Assembly (NCBI GenBank): GCA_034698045.1
Contig: JAQGAU010000711.1
Location: 1 to 24,674 of the forward strand
Source: Paramacrobiotus richtersi
Taxonomy: Eukaryota > Tardigrada > Eutardigrada > Parachela > Macrobiotidae
Direction of reading: 5' to 3'
DNA: 24,674 bases
Shown: positions 1 to 9,791 of the stretch, in pieces
Numbering within the stretch: position 1 is the first letter of the stretch
Layout of the letters: each line of letters begins with the position of its first letter
The notes under the pieces: generated by a model
The model's database searches: none
Seen by the model: only the letters and a program-made list of their open reading frames with translations
What the model was told of the DNA's origin: nothing
Position numbers and translations under genes: made by a program

Positions 1-1209
1 ACGGAAGAGTCTGGGGAATTTCAAGGAGGTCCTGCCCAAGAAACTGCAGATTGGACCGTGTACGAAGTGAGTTGGGTAGTGGGTGGTTTTTTCCGTTTGT
101 TTGGTTGTTGGGTTTCCTCCCGGTTTCTTCCGTACAAGCAGTAAATGTTTTTTACTGAATTTTTTTTAATTTTTGATTGCAGTTGAAGAGTTAATTTTTT
201 TATTTGATTTTTTGGTATCGTTTTCGATATTAAGCAGACAATATTATGCTTGATTAAAAATTATTCAATGAATTTTTTTTAATTTTTTGGAAATTTTTTG
301 CATTTTTAATAGCAGTTTAAAAATTTTTTTCTGCTCTGAAGTTTGCTTTTTTTTATTGCTTTCGGATTTTAACTGTAGCTGCATTAGTCTCATCTTCTTA
401 TTTCATTGTCAACTCACAACTGTCATGTAAGTTTGAGTGATTTGTCGCTAATTTCAACGTACTGCGTAAATTAATGCTTTTAGAAATGGAGTCGTTTTAT
501 CGGATTATTTACTGTCTGAAATTTATGGCTCATTTATATACTTTCCAGGTAATGGGTTTCGGTAGCAGAATAAAGCAGAATAAAATGTATCAAGTGGTGC
601 GTAAAACCGTGTTCTTACACTTTATTGTACGAGACGCTTGTTTGACGCATTTGATATCGTAGACATTTGATAGAACAGTGGCTCATAATGTCGAGTTTCC
701 GTATGATCCGGTTTAATACAATCAGCAGCGGTCCAGACACTAAAATATTGTTGCTGATCAATAAATTCTACAAAAACCTTTTTATCAATTTCAAAATCCT
801 AATTTATTTTTTAAATAATTTTTAAATTATCATAATAAAATAATTATTATTGAAACATAATTTTTTCAATTAATATTTTGTGTATGTTCATTGAAGCTGC
901 GGTACGCGTATAAAGTGGTCCGTGATGTACATTCAATTCGTAAAATCTTGCTCACCGCATCAGCGACAGACAGCGTTTTATGCAGACCAGGTAGTAACTG
1001 TTAGAACGTCGCATACGTTTACTTAATATACAAAGAGAATTTCGACGCCAACGGAATTATTTGTAATTTAATGGTGTTTTTTGTTGCGCAGATATTATTT
1101 CCGCGATGTGTTTGAAGACATTCAGGAGACAGTGTGGAATGAAGTCAAACACGACGATGATGAGTTGCCGTTGTATGAAGGCCGCATTACGGGATTGGTG
1201 GAACTGTAA
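1..1209 (+). CDS. 3' end of an unrecognised gene (two exons, partial)
   Basis: Two exons are proposed. The first runs from the window edge to 66 and ends at the donor GAA|GTGAGT. The second runs from 1092 to the TAA at 1207-1209, after an acceptor ending GCGCAG. The intron is 1025 bp. Reading in the frame that starts at base 2, the first exon ends ...LPKKLQIGPCTK. The junction is phase 2, and the second exon continues YYFRDVFEDIQETVWNEV and ends with an acidic stretch and ELPLYEGRITGLVEL. The last exon reads like real protein: mixed charge, no repeats, and a clean phase match. Most of the gene lies to the left of the window, and I do not recognise the family. The other first-exon frames do not match the phase of the second exon. 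Confidence 0.55.
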
Positions 1210-1555
1210 AAGCTATCGTTGTTTCTATATTTGTACAACACTTGAGTTACTTATCGGATCGCACTGTTTTTGCTATACTTTGTTATATTTTACATACTTT
1301 ATCAACATTACTACGAACTGCTGCGTTTAGTGATTTGATGTGCCGTATTTTGCTGAGATGCGTAACTTCTTATGTTGTAGTCTGAATTTATCTGTAGTCG
1401 TTGAAGAATCTTGTCAGGAATGCTTCTTGTTTCGACATGTTGTTTTCAAGAATGTGCGCAATGTTTTGTTGGTTGTAGATTGTGCTGTTAACTGTTATTT
1501 ATGTTTTTATTGTGTTAATTAACATTGGTAAAGCGATGTGGTGGAAAATGTGGTT

Positions 1556-1561
1556 AATAAA
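1556..1561 (+). terminator. Candidate poly(A) signal AATAAA
   Basis: AATAAA lies about 350 bp after the stop codon at 1209. A second copy lies at 1677-1682. Either could end the transcript of the left-edge gene. Confidence 0.35.
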
Positions 1562-2078
1562 TATTAGCGTGTCGAGTACAGTGAGTTCTTTATGTTAGTA
1601 TCATTATTCTGTAGAACGTATGTGGAAAGCAAGAGTCGCTGATACATACATAGAAAGAATGTTGAAGCGCGCGAGAAATAAAAGTATCAGTGCTGCCATC
1701 TTACGTGTGGTTCGTTTTTTCTATGGCAATTTCTACACTGCATCGGTAAAAGATGTACTCATCATACAGTGACTTGTACACGGAAAGTTCATGTTTTCAC
1801 ATCAGACTAAAAATGTTTCAGTTTCGATATGTCAGATTGTTCGGTTTCTATTTACTTCGTAAGCGATGTGATAGCACGTTAACGTTATGACCACCATACA
1901 GAAAGTAGACAGCTGTTCGAGACTTGTGAGTCTTGACAAAATACTTCGGAAAAAGGTGTACACTCGCTTTATTGCGCATCTGGGTTCATGTCCTTCGTAT
2001 TATCGAAAACAATTAAAGACTGCATTCCCCATGCTCTAGAGTTTGTCCACAGTCATGATGTCAAAAAACATTGCTGAT

Positions 2079-2100
2079 GGAATCTTGATATCAAGATTCC
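2079..2100. repeat. 22-bp perfect palindrome
   Basis: The sequence reads GGAATCTTGAT followed directly by its exact reverse complement, with no spacer. It lies in intergenic DNA about 300 bp beyond the 3' end of the protease gene. It could be a dyad protein-binding site or chance. Confidence 0.8.
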
Positions 2101-2329
2101 AGTCAATAGGTGAATCCCGGATAAACATTGTACGACGGGATCCTCCTATTCAGAATTCTTAGTAGAAACTTGTTCGCTGAGAATACATTGGCAAAAACCG
2201 ACGGCACTTTGTTGGAACACTGAGCACTGCAAAGCAATACGCAGTTGTTAATTACAAATTTGCCTAATCCGGTGAGATTGCTAGATACCGGCCCGCGTAC
2301 TTAGTGACGTCCGCATTAACGTACTCCGT

Positions 2330-2445
2330 ATACTTTTATATTTAATATTTAATCATTATATCATTATAATTAATCAGAATTAATCATTATATTCAATCAT
2401 AATAATTTAATATTTATTTAATAATTAATAATTTAATATAATACC
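2330..2445. repeat. AT-rich low-complexity tract
   Basis: Almost only A and T, made of ATTTAAT, ATTAAT and TCATTATA-like words. It directly borders, and partly encodes, the last codons of the open frame of the protease gene. It also contains an AATAAA on the minus strand (2413-2418). Confidence 0.75.
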
Positions 2446-4793
2446 TCCATGAAGGGCCATACACGGCCATACACGGCCATACACGGCCATACACGGTCCA
2501 ACTCGCATCGGGTTCTTTGCAGTACAAACCACCCCCACTATCGCCCTGGCACGCCACTTGCAATGTCGTGCTACTGCTCGCGCACAGCTGGCTATCCTGG
2601 AGCGTCGGTACCTTGACTTGCTGCTCAGCTCCCCAGGTGCGATAAGTTTGCTGGCAGGTTTCCTTTGGTACATAGTTCAAGCGCCCGTATAACAGGCTAT
2701 CCTTGCCAGCACCGATAAATTGTTCGCGTATCCGGGGGGTCGTACTCGCTTCCGGATTATCGCGAGAGACAACGATTCCCGGGCCTTGTTGTACGTATCC
2801 CCATCCGGCAAAGAAGCACTCTTTACGCCCTGTGGCAGCTACAGCTTCCTTTAGAGATCGGATTGGTAAACACGCCGGACGCTGGTTGTCATCGAAGTGG
2901 GGGATCGAGCGCGACAGGCGTAACAGGATAATATCGTTTACCCAGCCTGAAGACACATGGAACGGTAGGGTTCATTATCTGTTTAGCATGAACGTTGTGT
3001 CTTTCTAAAGAGAGTACGATTATTGTTCCGCTAGATTGTGAATCTTTTGGAGTGTGGTGTGGGGCAGCAGTTGTTTTGTATAAGGAGATCGGTAAACGGT
3101 TGTTTTTACGGACATAAGAAGGCAGATCGACTTGTTTTTTGTTTCAGCGCAACGAAATCATGCGCGGTAATGTTAGTAACTTAGTATGATTTTGGCTACT
3201 GTTCCTTCGCGTGCTAACTGGAATAAACTTTTTATTTGATTTTTGGAATTTTTATTGTGTCAACATTGTACGATTATCGAAATCTGACTTACCCACCCGA
3301 TCGTAATTGGGATGTAACGCCATTTCGGCGATTCCGTACTTGTTGTTCGCGGTGGCTCGCGTCAGGTCCATTACGCCGATGATGACCGTCGTGTCACGTT
3401 GCATATCACGGTAATCTATCCTGAAATTAGTTGAAACCCACGGGCCAATGATGCAATGGGCAGCAGTTAAAACCCAGTCGGCATCCAGAATCGTTGCTCC
3501 ACAGTACTATAGGTAGATCTAGAACGACAACAAAGGTTACTTGGAACTATAATACATTGAACGACTTGTTTTCTGTTTCAACGTTTAAGTTTAGAAATCA
3601 TATGCGTGGTAACGCCCAGTTGATTATGAGCACTGTTCCCTGTCGTGCGGATTGGTAATTTTTTTATTTGATGCATTGTTTTATGCAGATATTACTACGG
3701 TAACTGGGTGAACCAATAAACATATCCATTGAAGAAGGGTACTGTATTATAATCTATTCCGACTACTATCTTCACCATCTGATTTTTTTTGTTGTTTTGG
3801 TTGTTTGCTGTCTTTGTTTGTTTTGTTTTTGTGTCTTGTTAATCCCTTCGAACCACATGGTAGCACGTTAGATACTGTCCAATGCCTAAGAGGGGGCGCT
3901 GCCCCGTTGCAGGAAGACAATAAACCTTTATTATTATTATTACTAACGTGTTGGTATGTCTTGTCACTCTTGTGGACTAAAGCGACCATCCAGGGGAAGT
4001 TGCCATGATGTGCAACTTGACCATTGACAATCCGGTTACGATCCGGAGGAAAAGCGGTGATGCCTATCAGAGAGGCCAGCATTTACAAATCAACCTACTT
4101 GGACTATGTACCTATGTAAACGGTATTATTTTGCAACTGACGACTTGAACATAACAAGGGCTGTAATAATAAGAGTATTTCGTTCTCAACTGGTTTCAGT
4201 CTCCAGTTTTATTTTTTCTAATAAGTGTAATGCGTTTGGCTCACTGCTGGCTCAATACGGGACAAATTCAATACCTCAATACCTTAGTACCAATACATAT
4301 CTTTATATACGTTATTTTATTATTAAGCAAATTAAACTAAATAAATAAATTTACATAGACTAATTGAGAATACAACTTTTTTTATTTAAATAAATTTATT
4401 TATTTTAAAATAATCTGTGGACTGTGTAAATACTCGATTTTCATTGAATTCTGCTTTAGATAAGATCGACGGCACTGCTCGGTGGTGCTGGCGCAGATGT
4501 CAACACCAAAATCTATGTAAACTGATTTGTTTAGTATTTAGTATTGATTTATTCAATATGTAGTATTTTTTTTTATACTGAGGTATTGTGCCTGCCCTCG
4601 TTTATAATTAGCTTGTAAAAAACTTACCGCAAACGCCGCCGCTCCTTTTAACCCGAAACGTGGGAAGGTTTTGAAGATCCGTCCGGTTTCCATAATCACG
4701 ATATTGTGTCCAACTTCTTTCCGGCTGATGACCGGTCAATTCATTCTGGATAGGCGCATGCCGCGCATCTATCATAACATAACCGTGAATCAT
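2414..4793 (-). CDS. S1 family (chymotrypsin-fold) serine protease, four exons, 5' end unresolved
   Basis: A probably secreted endopeptidase. Proposed exons on the minus strand: 4793-4628, 4063-3948, 3506-3293 and 2946-2414. The junction phases (1, 0, 1) all keep the frame. Exon 1 ends SGGVC; the first junction yields G, giving CGITAFPPDRNRIVNGQ, a linker cysteine followed by the activation site R|IVNG. Exon 3 carries the catalytic His in LTAAHC. Exon 4 carries the catalytic Asp in NDIILL, then the FAGWG core and the catalytic Ser in CQGDSGGG. The position equivalent to 189 (six before Ser) is Val, so trypsin-like cleavage is unlikely; hydrophobic or altered specificity is inferred. After WTVYG the expected C-terminal strands (SWG...PGVY...WI) are absent; the frame runs through a 10-bp tandem repeat into AT-rich DNA. 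No signal peptide is seen in exon 1, so an upstream exon is probably missing. It may be a truncated or degenerating gene. Confidence 0.85.
2455..2496. repeat. 10-bp tandem repeat, about four copies
   Basis: The unit GGCCATACAC is repeated head to tail four times with a partial fifth copy. On the minus strand it encodes the VYGRVWPCMAVYG stretch after the catalytic Ser region of the protease. Because 10 is not a multiple of 3, each copy changes the reading frame, so copy number decides the C-terminus. Confidence 0.9.
3780..3942 (+). mobile_element. LINE-like 3' tail inside a protease intron
   Basis: On the plus strand a T-rich stretch is followed by a GC-rich hairpin (GGGGGCGCTGCCCC), then CAATAAACC and a (TTA)n microsatellite. 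This layout is typical of the 3' end of non-LTR retrotransposons that carry a poly(A) signal and a short tandem tail. No coding part remains. It lies in protease intron 2, and its tail ends five bases from the splice donor. It could instead be a SINE that borrows a LINE tail. Confidence 0.5.
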
Positions 4794-5998
4794 GTGGCGC
4801 TCGCTTTATCTGGCCCGTATCTTCGGTGGCCGGCTCGTTCTATCGAAGCCAGCTGGAGGAAAACTACTAAGTTCTGCGGGAAAAGTACCGAACTCGCTAC
4901 TAAACTTTCTTCTTATTCTCGCATCATAATCGCTAGTTTTTTAACAAATGCAGAGCAAAGGAAATGGAATTAGATAGAAAACTTGTCCCACTAGATGGCG
5001 CAGTAGCCAATACTCGCATTATAACCTTGCAGCAGTTAGTTAACTCGTTCTGCTGTGAAGATTATGCCGAAGCTGAGTGAGGAATATTCTTTTCTAATAT
5101 CGCACATATTATACTATGGAACAGCAATAAATATATCTCACAGAGGATGCATACCAGGTAGGATAATGGCTACTTACGATCAACGTTGGATTCGCTGTCA
5201 GTGGTATTCGTTTACAGACGATCACTCTGCTGCAAAATTCAAGGGAAAATGTAAAATAATCAATGTAATGTAAGCACAATCTGATTATAGATGAAGATTT
5301 TTCGGCTTTTGGCACTTACTGCTGAAACGAAGACGCCAAGAAGTATCACAACTAATCGATGTGAATTCATTGTAGAAATCTTTAGCATACAGTAGAGAAT
5401 GTTGTTTTGTTGCGTACAGAAAAACTGTCCATAAGCGCACGCCTATTTTATATCGGAAAATTTCAGTGGCTTCCACTTGTCGTTCACAGAATGTGTGCCG
5501 GCAAGCTGGAGTACTTTGCATGGCAAGTCCCGGAATTAGCTCGAGAACAGGTGAAGGCACCAGTATACTGGGTGATATTTAGCAATGATAAGCAACATGT
5601 ACCCGGTAACCTAGTCGATGTTCGTTATTTTTCCACCACTTCGTCGACCATGGCACTCGAGATAACTGTCCGCGTCAGCTCGAGGAAGTTCTGTTCGCAG
5701 TCGCGCTTTAACTCTTCCACCACATGGTCAAATCATATATACTCTGTAGCAAATGAATTACACGGAAGGACACTTCTCCGTGCGGCATTTCGTGAAACTC
5801 CATTGCAAATTGTGTTTTCAGCGGTAAGAACGAATGCCGTTCGTATCGCCGACAAATCAGACGAGACTTTGTAGACAAGAAAACGCCATATACAGTACAT
5901 TACGTTCTAAACGTGGGTACAAAGCCTGAGATGTGTTAAAGCGGCGTTTGGATTACGACACTTCGACACGACTAAAAAAGCATTATACCACGCACCAA
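4794..5998. other. Mostly non-coding; possible decayed exons on the minus strand
   Basis: No complete gene is seen. On the minus strand a frame at about 5734-5630 encodes HVVEELKRDCEQNFLEL and continues to VDEVVEK before a stop. A second frame (5560 to about 5323) encodes FLYATKQHSLLYAKDFYNEF and ends at a good donor, CAGCA|GTAAGT. The two are not in one frame and no start codon fits. On the plus strand, a 155-codon frame (5407-5874) covers the same DNA without recognisable motifs. These may be remnants of one gene or chance open frames. Confidence 0.25.
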
Positions 5999-6044
5999 AG
6001 ACGTCAAGAAGAAACTGATGGAGCACATTAAGGAAACAAAAGAA

Positions 6045-7250
6045 GAACGTCACCCCACATAATTAACAGCATTTTAATACAAGGAAAACCAGTGAACATC
6101 GTATAACGCATACAATGATACGCCTAACGTATACGTCGTTAAGGATTACCATAGCTGTCCGAATTGCAGTTTGGTAGAAAATTCGTAAATAAAGGCAAAC
6201 AATTCTATAAGGAAGGTATACTTCCACAATTATCCACTTGTACAATCTAATGCGAAGTGGTCCTCGGTCTCGATCTGCCGGCAATCCCGCCAGTGTCCCC
6301 AGCAGGCCAACCACCCAGGACAGCAGGATCACACTGGGTGTTCCCAAACGGTAAATAAAGGACATTGTCGGCGTCGTGATTGTCAGCCAGTTGGAAGATG
6401 CGATGGAAGATGACGGAATGCTAGAGCTGCCGATTCCGGTGGAAGTGATTTCCCTCTGCAGGTTCTCCAACAACACCGGAAGCTGTCGAAAATCGCCTAT
6501 GACCCGGAACCGTGTAAAAGAGTCGCTGTCGACAGCACCACTCCGGCAAGCCCCGTAACAAACTGAGCCGATCAGCAATAGTTTTGATGTGGATACCAGG
6601 CGCCAGAAGAATCCCTGTGTGCGGTATATTGTAACAGTTTTGTGGCATTGACGCCCATACAAAACTATCAGCAGTGGAGTGACAGCGTTATAAAGATTAT
6701 TGAGCACGTATGCAACAGATAACGGTGAGGGGCTCATGGCGAAAATTGCTGTAAAAAATAAATGTTTTGCTTAAATTCAGTGTGATCTTACTTGTTAGCT
6801 GAGTTGTGTGTAATACGTGGCATTCACCTGCAGCATTCAACGATAACATGGCCAGTCCAAATATCACACCAATAGTTCCAAAGACATTCATTAGAGTAGC
6901 ATCTGCACTAGTTTCAAAGATTAGTATCGGGACTAGTGGTGCGAATGAAGCGGCTACAGGATAGTGTGGGAAGAAGATCGTATTAAAAGCAAGAGAACAA
7001 CACAATGCAAAAATCAGGCACAGCAGTTCCATGGTGATTAAGTATCAGAATGAACCTCATAAAGAGCCAAGGAAGGGTGTTCACTGGCATAAGTGCGTAG
7101 AACGGCCGTAGTAGTCCCACACTCTAGCGGAGCTGAATAATGTGTGGTGGCAAGCGATGGGACTGGAAAGGAAGCGTGAATCTCAGGAGCATCGATATTA
7201 GTACTGTAAATGCGTGCCGATTCCTATCGATCGCTACTGCTGACCCTGAT
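6045..7250. repeat. Segmental duplication unit containing gene A
   Basis: Similar to 13229-14250. The shared DNA begins just beyond the stop codon (CAGCATTTTAATACAAGGAAAA in both, with few differences) and runs past the start codon into at least 200 bp of upstream DNA, where GCATCGATAT-AGTA is still recognisable. Boundaries are approximate. Confidence 0.7.
6063..7032 (-). CDS. Family gene A: multi-pass membrane protein, 296 aa, intact
   Basis: Two exons, 7032-6828 and 6748-6063, with a 79-bp intron (donor CAG|GTGAAT, acceptor TTTTTTACAG, phase 1). The start ATG at 7032 opens a hydrophobic N-terminus, MELLCLIFALCC. Further hydrophobic segments lie near residues 30-45, 48-66, 78-95 and 105-125, with two more in the C-terminal third; the C-terminus is basic and aromatic. 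It is a distant relative of genes B-I: the YNAVTPLLIVLYG segment matches RNAVIPILMLIHG of gene E, and RVIGD matches the VIGD core. It has 43 more residues before the shared intron than the C/E/F and G/I genes and lacks the PWIxGLG motif. Gene D is its broken copy. Function unknown; location in a membrane is inferred from hydrophobicity. Confidence 0.7.
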
Positions 7251-8239
7251 GCGAGCGCAAAGGGAATTATGAGAAAGCATAAGCGATGCCGCAGATCTGC
7301 AAGGTACTCTGGCGGTAAGCTGCATCCCGGCAAAAACTACACTGAAATTGGAATTCGAAATACGTATCGGAGTTTTTCGCAATTATCGTAATTGCCAGTT
7401 GTTGAGGAATTTCGACGTGCTGACGCCCCAGCAGACGAAGAAGAAACAGCACTTTTTAACCACGTGGTCCAAAAGCGCCGTCACTTCTTCGTCTACGTTT
7501 GGTTCTCCCTTCTTCTTCGTCTCGTCCGGTGCGCCAGAATAGGGTACGAAATCCGGGTTCTACTGCAAAGACATGGGGTTGTAGTTAATTAGTTAAATAT
7601 TGATTTCTGATAGGAACACCTTCACCATGGCGATTCCCACCAGTTGTCATGCATACCGCAATTCTTTTCGGTGATTCTTGTCGTAACTGAGATCGACTGG
7701 CGTTCAGCAAAAGGTCATCCTGAAGCTGGCGACTAGCAATTTTTCGCGGTAAAAGAATTCAGTCTACAGTACATCAGATTGTGAACTTCCAACCAGAAAT
7801 CAGAACTGCTCAGGTCTGTGCATTTTGTCTGCGGAATGATTTGTGGAAAATTTAAAACCCATTAGTCCGCCGTCTGTCACGAATGATCCTGACGCGTTTT
7901 CAGTTTATTTTGAAAGTTAAGCGAAGAAAGTGAAAAATTGTAAGCGGAAACACTGCCAGTCTGTTATTCTTTTTTTGATCATCACACAATCGATTCCATT
8001 TAGCAGCGGCTAAAATCCAAGTATGTAGCGCGAATGGTTATGCTCTGGGAACAGGTATTTTAGGAACCGGCCAACCAAAAAACAGCTGATAACATTTCCG
8101 TAATTTGCATGACTGTTCCATTTAGCACGGAAGTTTGTAATTCTGTCCGCATTTTGTTCACGCGTTTTTTATAATAATACCGAAGTTTCTTGTGTGCTGT
8201 ACCAAACAGTAACATGTGACAATCATAATATCAGCTGTT
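7033..8239. other. Region between genes A and B, with one possible minus-strand exon
   Basis: The part next to gene A is the duplicated upstream DNA. A minus-strand frame at 7563-7383 encodes NPDFVPYSGAPDETKKKGEP, then NVDEEVTALLDHVVKK and a cysteine- and phenylalanine-rich end. It is preceded by an acceptor-like CTTTGCAGTAG. There is no start codon, and the rest of such a gene is not visible. Nothing convincing is seen in 7600-8239. Confidence 0.25.
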
Positions 8240-9070
8240 AGACATTGTTAGACGAAAAAGCAACACAAAGCGGAATATTAACTGCTTCATGATCGTTTTT
8301 CAGCCAGCACAGAATGGATCACAGCCAATATCGCAAACCAGGCGTGTATCAACTCAGGAGACCTAAGTATCGCCATTATAAAAAAGGAAACGACAAAGAA
8401 CACCAAAAGCGGCGCACAGAATCTCTGTAAACCCTCTGTCCATATTGGCCACTCTACCCTCCACAACCTGCTCGGCAATGAGGCTACCAAGCACAATTAC
8501 ACTAGGGCCTAAGGTACCAAATTGATATCCAACTGTATGTACCGTAGTAGCTACTGTGCCCAAAGTTCCAACACACGCCAGTCGACATAAGGAGGCAGGG
8601 CGTACGGAGCGTTGTAATGCCCGAGACCTCTAATCCACGGGTTATCGAGAAAGACTGTTCTGGACTGCGGGCCGGACTGTGGGTCACCAATAAACATAGC
8701 GGAGTCTGAGGTTAGTGTGCAGGTCACGGCTATTCTTCTGTTTTTCTTTTTCTTGAATGATTTTGTTACCATTTGACACACAATGCGGCATTTCCAACCG
8801 CGCACGAGTGAAACCATCGACATGCCGGAGTTACGGAGATGAAGGAGTAGGAACATATACAATGGCGTGCAGCAGGAATGATACACAGCATGGATAGTTA
8901 CTTTCAGAACAAGTGTTATGGACAGCACTGCGCGGTAAATACCGTAATGTCAACGTTTAGCAATACGTAAAATCAGTCAGTTACTTGCTGATCATGATGG
9001 CGTTGAATATAACAAGCAGTCCTGCCAACATCCAGTCGGCGAATCCGAGCCATTTAAGCGCTCGAACCAT
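8240..9070 (-). pseudogene. Family gene B: multi-pass membrane protein, degenerate
   Basis: Exon 1 (9070-8989) encodes MVRALKWLGFADWMLAGLL and matches the first exons of C, E and F. The donor aligned with that of its relatives reads A|GCAAGT, a GC donor, after a six-base insertion. The usual acceptor position has lost its AG; an AG a few bases upstream (exon 2 from 8900) keeps the frame. Exon 2 continues TIHAVYHS..., FLLLHLRN, GWKC, then FLDNPWIRGLGHYN and PPYVDW. Soon after PPYVDW the frame changes (ELWAQ-stop against GTVATTVHTVGYQF), and it changes again before FFIMAILRSPELIHAWFA. A further shift precedes the trace of the C-terminal FRFVLLF. The region between GWKC and the PWI motif is also rearranged. 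At least three frame breaks argue for a pseudogene. Confidence 0.7.
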
Positions 9071-9256
9071 GGTATCGCGGAGAGAGAATGTTAGAATTGT
9101 GTTAGAGTTTTATGAATTAGGATTGAATAATTTTCATTTGGAAATTGCACGGAAGCACCACTGGGCTGGAGCAACCAACGATTTTTTAAACCTTTAAACT
9201 AAATTCTGCATGTACGCATGCACGAGGTACTGATAGGTACCAAAACAAAATTAACA

Positions 9257-9599
9257 TCATGCACGTAAATTTACAGCCGACTGAATGTTATCCGGATATT
9301 TGTAGATCTGCAGTACAGTACTTCCGCTTAGCCACAGCACATCCTGAGGGTACATGATCGGTAAGCAGGAGCTGTACTTGGCGCACGATTGGTGTAAAGT
9401 GTTTGGGTATTGATTTTCCACTGGGTTAGCCGCTGTGCCGTAGCGTACAGTCTCTAATCCAGGAAGAACATTTATGATCTTCAACACTTTACAATAAGAC
9501 CCTTTTATTACGAAGTTATTAGACTGCTGCTGGTTTACTGGTGCAGACCATTGTGCTTCAGGCACAGGCAAATCGCGTACAGACAACGACGATAGTCAT
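9257..9599 (-). other. Orphan open frame with four cysteines
   Basis: A minus-strand frame of about 110 codons ends at 9257. It encodes PVNQQQSNNFVIKGSYCKVL, then YPNTLHQSCAKYSSCLPIMY and QIYKYPDNIQSAVNLRA. It has no ATG. An ATG at 9599 opens a short hydrophobic run (MTIVVVCTRFACA) in another frame that stops at once. This could be a secreted-protein gene broken by one frameshift, or an exon whose partner is not seen. It lies between genes B and C. Family not recognised. Confidence 0.3.
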
Positions 9600-9710
9600 A
9601 AGCTTTACTAAACATCTGTGATCACTGACGCATGTACAAGTAGCCTCGGGACTGCTGTGCTAAGTATGCATGAAAGATCTGCAAGTTTGTCCCAGTTGGC
9701 AGTTTGTCTG

Positions 9711-9722
9711 TTTATTTTTATT
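9711..9722 (-). terminator. Two AATAAA poly(A) signals after gene C
   Basis: Overlapping minus-strand AATAAA copies at 9717-9722 and 9711-9716, about 70-80 bases past the gene C stop codon. Confidence 0.45.
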
Positions 9723-9791
9723 TGTATTAACAATGCCGAGTACATTTGCAGAATTTGCTCTTTGCGTTGGCTATGCAGCGGCATAAGACAG

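Larger units (their letters stand above)
1210..2413. other. Intergenic region, no gene seen
   Basis: This stretch lies between the 3' ends of two convergent genes. It holds the candidate poly(A) signals above, a 22-bp perfect palindrome (2079-2100) and a strongly AT-rich patch from about 2330 onward. Short open frames here have no recognisable similarity and no supporting splice signals. Confidence 0.6.

Noticed and set aside
1-66. Frame 1 of the left edge (GGPAQETADWTVYEVSW) looks like a protease C-terminus and shares TTGGACCGTGTA with the protease gene
   Set aside because: That frame does not match the splice phase of the next exon, lies on the opposite strand to the protease, and the shared word is only 12 bases.
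2703-3008. Plus-strand 101-codon open frame
   Set aside because: It is the antisense shadow of protease exon 4, which has catalytic motifs and phased splice sites.
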